A stretch of 64,000 nucleotides of DNA, from NCBI RefSeq assembly GCF_017599345.1, contig NZ_JAGFVL010000063.1, forward strand, positions 85,757 through 149,756, in the 5' to 3' direction. Below the pieces are notes generated by a model. That model did no database searches. It saw only the letters and a program-made list of their open reading frames with translations, and was not told where the DNA came from. A program made the position numbers and the translations under genes. The DNA is from Gracilibacillus suaedae. GTDB lineage: Bacteria; Bacillota; Bacilli; Bacillales; Amphibacillaceae. Below are positions 62,115 through 64,000 of the stretch, one piece after another. The stretch's first letter is position 1. Each line of letters starts with the position of its first letter.

Positions 62115-63999
62115 GTGTGCCGGGCATGCATCTAAACTCTAGGGTTCAAGTCCCGAACTGGGAAGGCAGTAGTACCAGTTAGCCAAGGACAAGGGTGTCT
62201 AGGGCGACCTAGAATCTGAAGGAAGTCGGAGGCAAATTCCCGCCTTGAGGAACACGAACTTCATAGAAGGCTATTTATACTTGGATGAGACTGCCAAACA
62301 CATCAAAGTCCATACTGCCGAAGGGTATAGGTAGTAAATGAAGCAAGGATATGGGGAGGAAGTGTAGATGCTTACCCCGGGAGGTCTGATAGCAAAGCGG
62401 TACACTTACCGTAACCGGATGTGTGAACATTCACTGAACTATCAGAAGTCAGCAGAAGCCATAGTACCTGTTTCTTCTAGAGGAACAGGGAAGGGCGGAA
62501 TCAGGAAAGGAACATGATCACTTGGGATACGTATGGTTTGATGAAGCAGAAACACAAGTTCCTTCCTCATGGAGGAAACGGTGAATCCCGTGGGGGACAT
62601 GAGAAGGGTGGAGAACACATACCACATAAAGAGAACGATCATGTACGTAGGAGAGAGAACGAATGTTAAAACAAATACTGTCACGAGAGAATCTACTACA
62701 AGCTATATGGCGTGTAGAAAAGAATAAAGGAAGCCACGGAATCGACCAAATGCCCGTACAAAACCTACGAGTGCATTTGAAAGAGAACTGGACAATCCTC
62801 AAGCAACAATTGGAAACAGGAACCTATCAACCTCAACCGGTCCGTCGAGTCGAAATCCCGAAACCAGACGGTGGAAAGAGGAAGCTAGGGATTCCAACCG
62901 TGACAGATCGCTTTCTACAACAAGCGATCGCACAAGTGTTGACCAAAGTATATGACCCGCAGTTTTCGGACCATAGTTATGGATTTCGTCCCCAAAGGCG
63001 AGGTCATGACGCGGTGAGGAAAGCAAGAGGGTATATACAAGAAGGCTGTCGTTGGGTAGTAGATATGGATCTAGAGAAATTCTTTGATAAAGTACATCAT
63101 GATCGTTTAATGCGCACCCTGAGCAAACGGATTAACGATCCAAGAGTGCTGACATTAATCCGTCGCTATCTACAAGCAGGAGTCATGGAGCAAGGACTTG
63201 TTCAGTCGAACACAGAAGGAACACCACAAGGTGGCCCGTTAAGTCCTTTACTCTCTAATATTGTCTTAGATGAATGGGACAAAGAATTGGAGCGCAGAGG
63301 ACTGCACTTCGTCCGTTATGCGGATGATTGTCAAATCTACGTTCGTTCCAAAAGAGCAGGACAGAGAGTCAGACAAAACATGACGGAATTCCTGGAAGGA
63401 AAACTAAAGCTGAAAGTGAATCAACAAAAGAGTGCGATTGATCGTCCATGGAGACGAAAATTTCTAGGATTCTCCTTCACCAGTCACAAGAAGAGACCAA
63501 AGGTTCGCATACCAAAAGAGAGTATTAAGAGGCTCAAAGATCGAATCCGTTCCTTAACATCAAGGAAAGAAAACATCAGTATGGAGACCAGAATCGAACG
63601 ATTAAATCGGTACTTAATCGGTTGGATAGGATATTACCAATTGACCGAGGCACCAAGTGTTCTGAAACAGATAGATAGTTGGATCCAACGTAGACTCCGC
63701 ATGATTCGATGGAAAGAATGGAAGTTGGTCAAGACAAGGTATCGAGAATTACAAAGGTTCGGTGTGAAGAAGGAGAAAGCGTGGGAATGGGCCAACACAA
63801 GGAAAGCCTATTGGCGGATTGCGAACAGCCCCATTTTACACAGAACCCTCGGCAACCGATATTGGGGAAGCCAAGGACTAGAAAGTTTGTTTATTCGTTA
63901 TCAATTTTCACGTATGACTTGAATGAAATCGCCAAATACGGAACCGTATGTTTGGTGATGTGAGAGGGTCGGAGGTTAGTCACCTCCCCCTATCTCGAT
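62115..63999 (+). mobile_element. Complete group IIC intron
   Basis: The 5' end GTGTGCCGGGCATGC fits the GTGYG consensus. Domain I-III sequence (62115-62650) has the GGAACACGAACTTCAT-type block typical of bacterial introns, and the reverse transcriptase gene lies in domain IV. Domain V is a helix at 63928-63959 with the tetraloop-type turn CGGAACCG. Domain VI is at about 63965-63990 (GGAGG...CCTCC). The end CTCGAT is at 63999. Insertion just after a terminator hairpin is the hallmark of class C introns. Confidence 0.9.
62663..63922 (+). CDS. ltrA: Group IIC intron reverse transcriptase/maturase
   Basis: The 419-residue product has RT domains 1-7 with the catalytic FVRYADDC (about residues 218-225), TPQGGPLSPLLSNI and VVDMDLEKFFD. 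A maturase (domain X) with GWIGYY and a C-terminal region without an HNH endonuclease follow, as in class C proteins such as the GsI-IIC enzyme. It splices its intron and copies it into new DNA sites next to terminators. TAGGAGAG precedes the ATG. The frame is intact, so the intron may be active. Confidence 0.93.
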   Translation: MLKQILSRENLLQAIWRVEKNKGSHGIDQMPVQNLRVHLKENWTILKQQLETGTYQPQPVRRVEIPKPDGGKRKLGIPTVTDRFLQQAIAQVLTKVYDPQFSDHSYGFRPQRRGHDAVRKARGYIQEGCRWVVDMDLEKFFDKVHHDRLMRTLSKRINDPRVLTLIRRYLQAGVMEQGLVQSNTEGTPQGGPLSPLLSNIVLDEWDKELERRGLHFVRYADDCQIYVRSKRAGQRVRQNMTEFLEGKLKLKVNQQKSAIDRPWRRKFLGFSFTSHKKRPKVRIPKESIKRLKDRIRSLTSRKENISMETRIERLNRYLIGWIGYYQLTEAPSVLKQIDSWIQRRLRMIRWKEWKLVKTRYRELQRFGVKKEKAWEWANTRKAYWRIANSPILHRTLGNRYWGSQGLESLFIRYQFSRMT

Positions 64000-64000
64000 T

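Noticed and set aside
62442..62802. Minus-strand frames under the intron
   Set aside because: They lie in structured intron RNA and under the reverse transcriptase, with no supporting signals.

Overview
The window comes from a low-G+C, endospore-forming Bacillaceae chromosome. The best fit is the Gracilibacillus/Oceanobacillus/Amphibacillus branch. The evidence is a B. subtilis-like gene order (racE-gerM-rph-ysnA-ysnB; ysoA-tig-clpX-lonA-ysxC; hemAXCDBL), a spore germinant-receptor operon, YjcZ-type sporulation peptides and sigma-K-type promoters. The genus is an inference.

Left end (1 to about 7.6 kb): an integrated mobile element that starts outside the window. It holds tightly packed small genes resembling a filamentous-phage (inovirus-like) morphogenesis module: several tiny one-helix membrane proteins, a Zot/pI-type ATPase and a secreted lytic transglycosylase. 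A small serine resolvase and a large serine integrase follow. The integrase promoter carries a perfect LexA box, so excision is probably SOS-inducible. Next to the integrase lies a Pycsar-like anti-phage pair, a class III nucleotide cyclase and a three-helix membrane effector. They are convergent rather than co-operonic, and the effector promoter contains an operator-like palindrome. The tail of a broken response-regulator gene marks the probable right edge. A NERD-domain protein and a membrane protein follow.

9.6-18.3 kb: a C45/acyltransferase-fold hydrolase, a GNAT enzyme and small membrane proteins, then a probable spore-surface cluster. Two paralogous Cys-rich proteins and one coiled-coil protein have sigma-K-type promoters. 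The cluster also has a JAMM protease gene coupled to a second coiled-coil gene, and a surface-carbohydrate enzyme.

18.9-29.4 kb: a pseudaminic-acid operon (pseB, two paralogous carbohydrate-transfer-type proteins, a methyltransferase, an SDR enzyme, pseC, pseF, pseG, pseH, pseI). Its position beside the sigma-K cluster suggests decoration of the spore surface, as sps genes do in B. subtilis.

29.5-43.7 kb: a hydrolase; a repeat-rich intergenic region; a MarR regulator with racE, gerM, rph, rdgB and ysnB; tRNA-Gly and tRNA-Arg plus a half tRNA-Gly; a UbiB-family kinase with a structured leader; a gerA-gerB-gerC operon ending in a possible fourth (D-type) subunit; and a toxin-tail remnant next to an orphan immunity-like gene.

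44-62 kb: sporulation mini-proteins, a HAD phosphatase with a damaged start, and conserved housekeeping blocks for protein folding and proteolysis (lonB is not between clpX and lonA) and for heme synthesis. A GntR/FadR regulator follows. Its terminator carries a complete group IIC intron with reverse transcriptase that runs to the window end. Several dispersed non-coding repeat families lie between genes; one shows a compensatory base-pair change suggesting a folded RNA.
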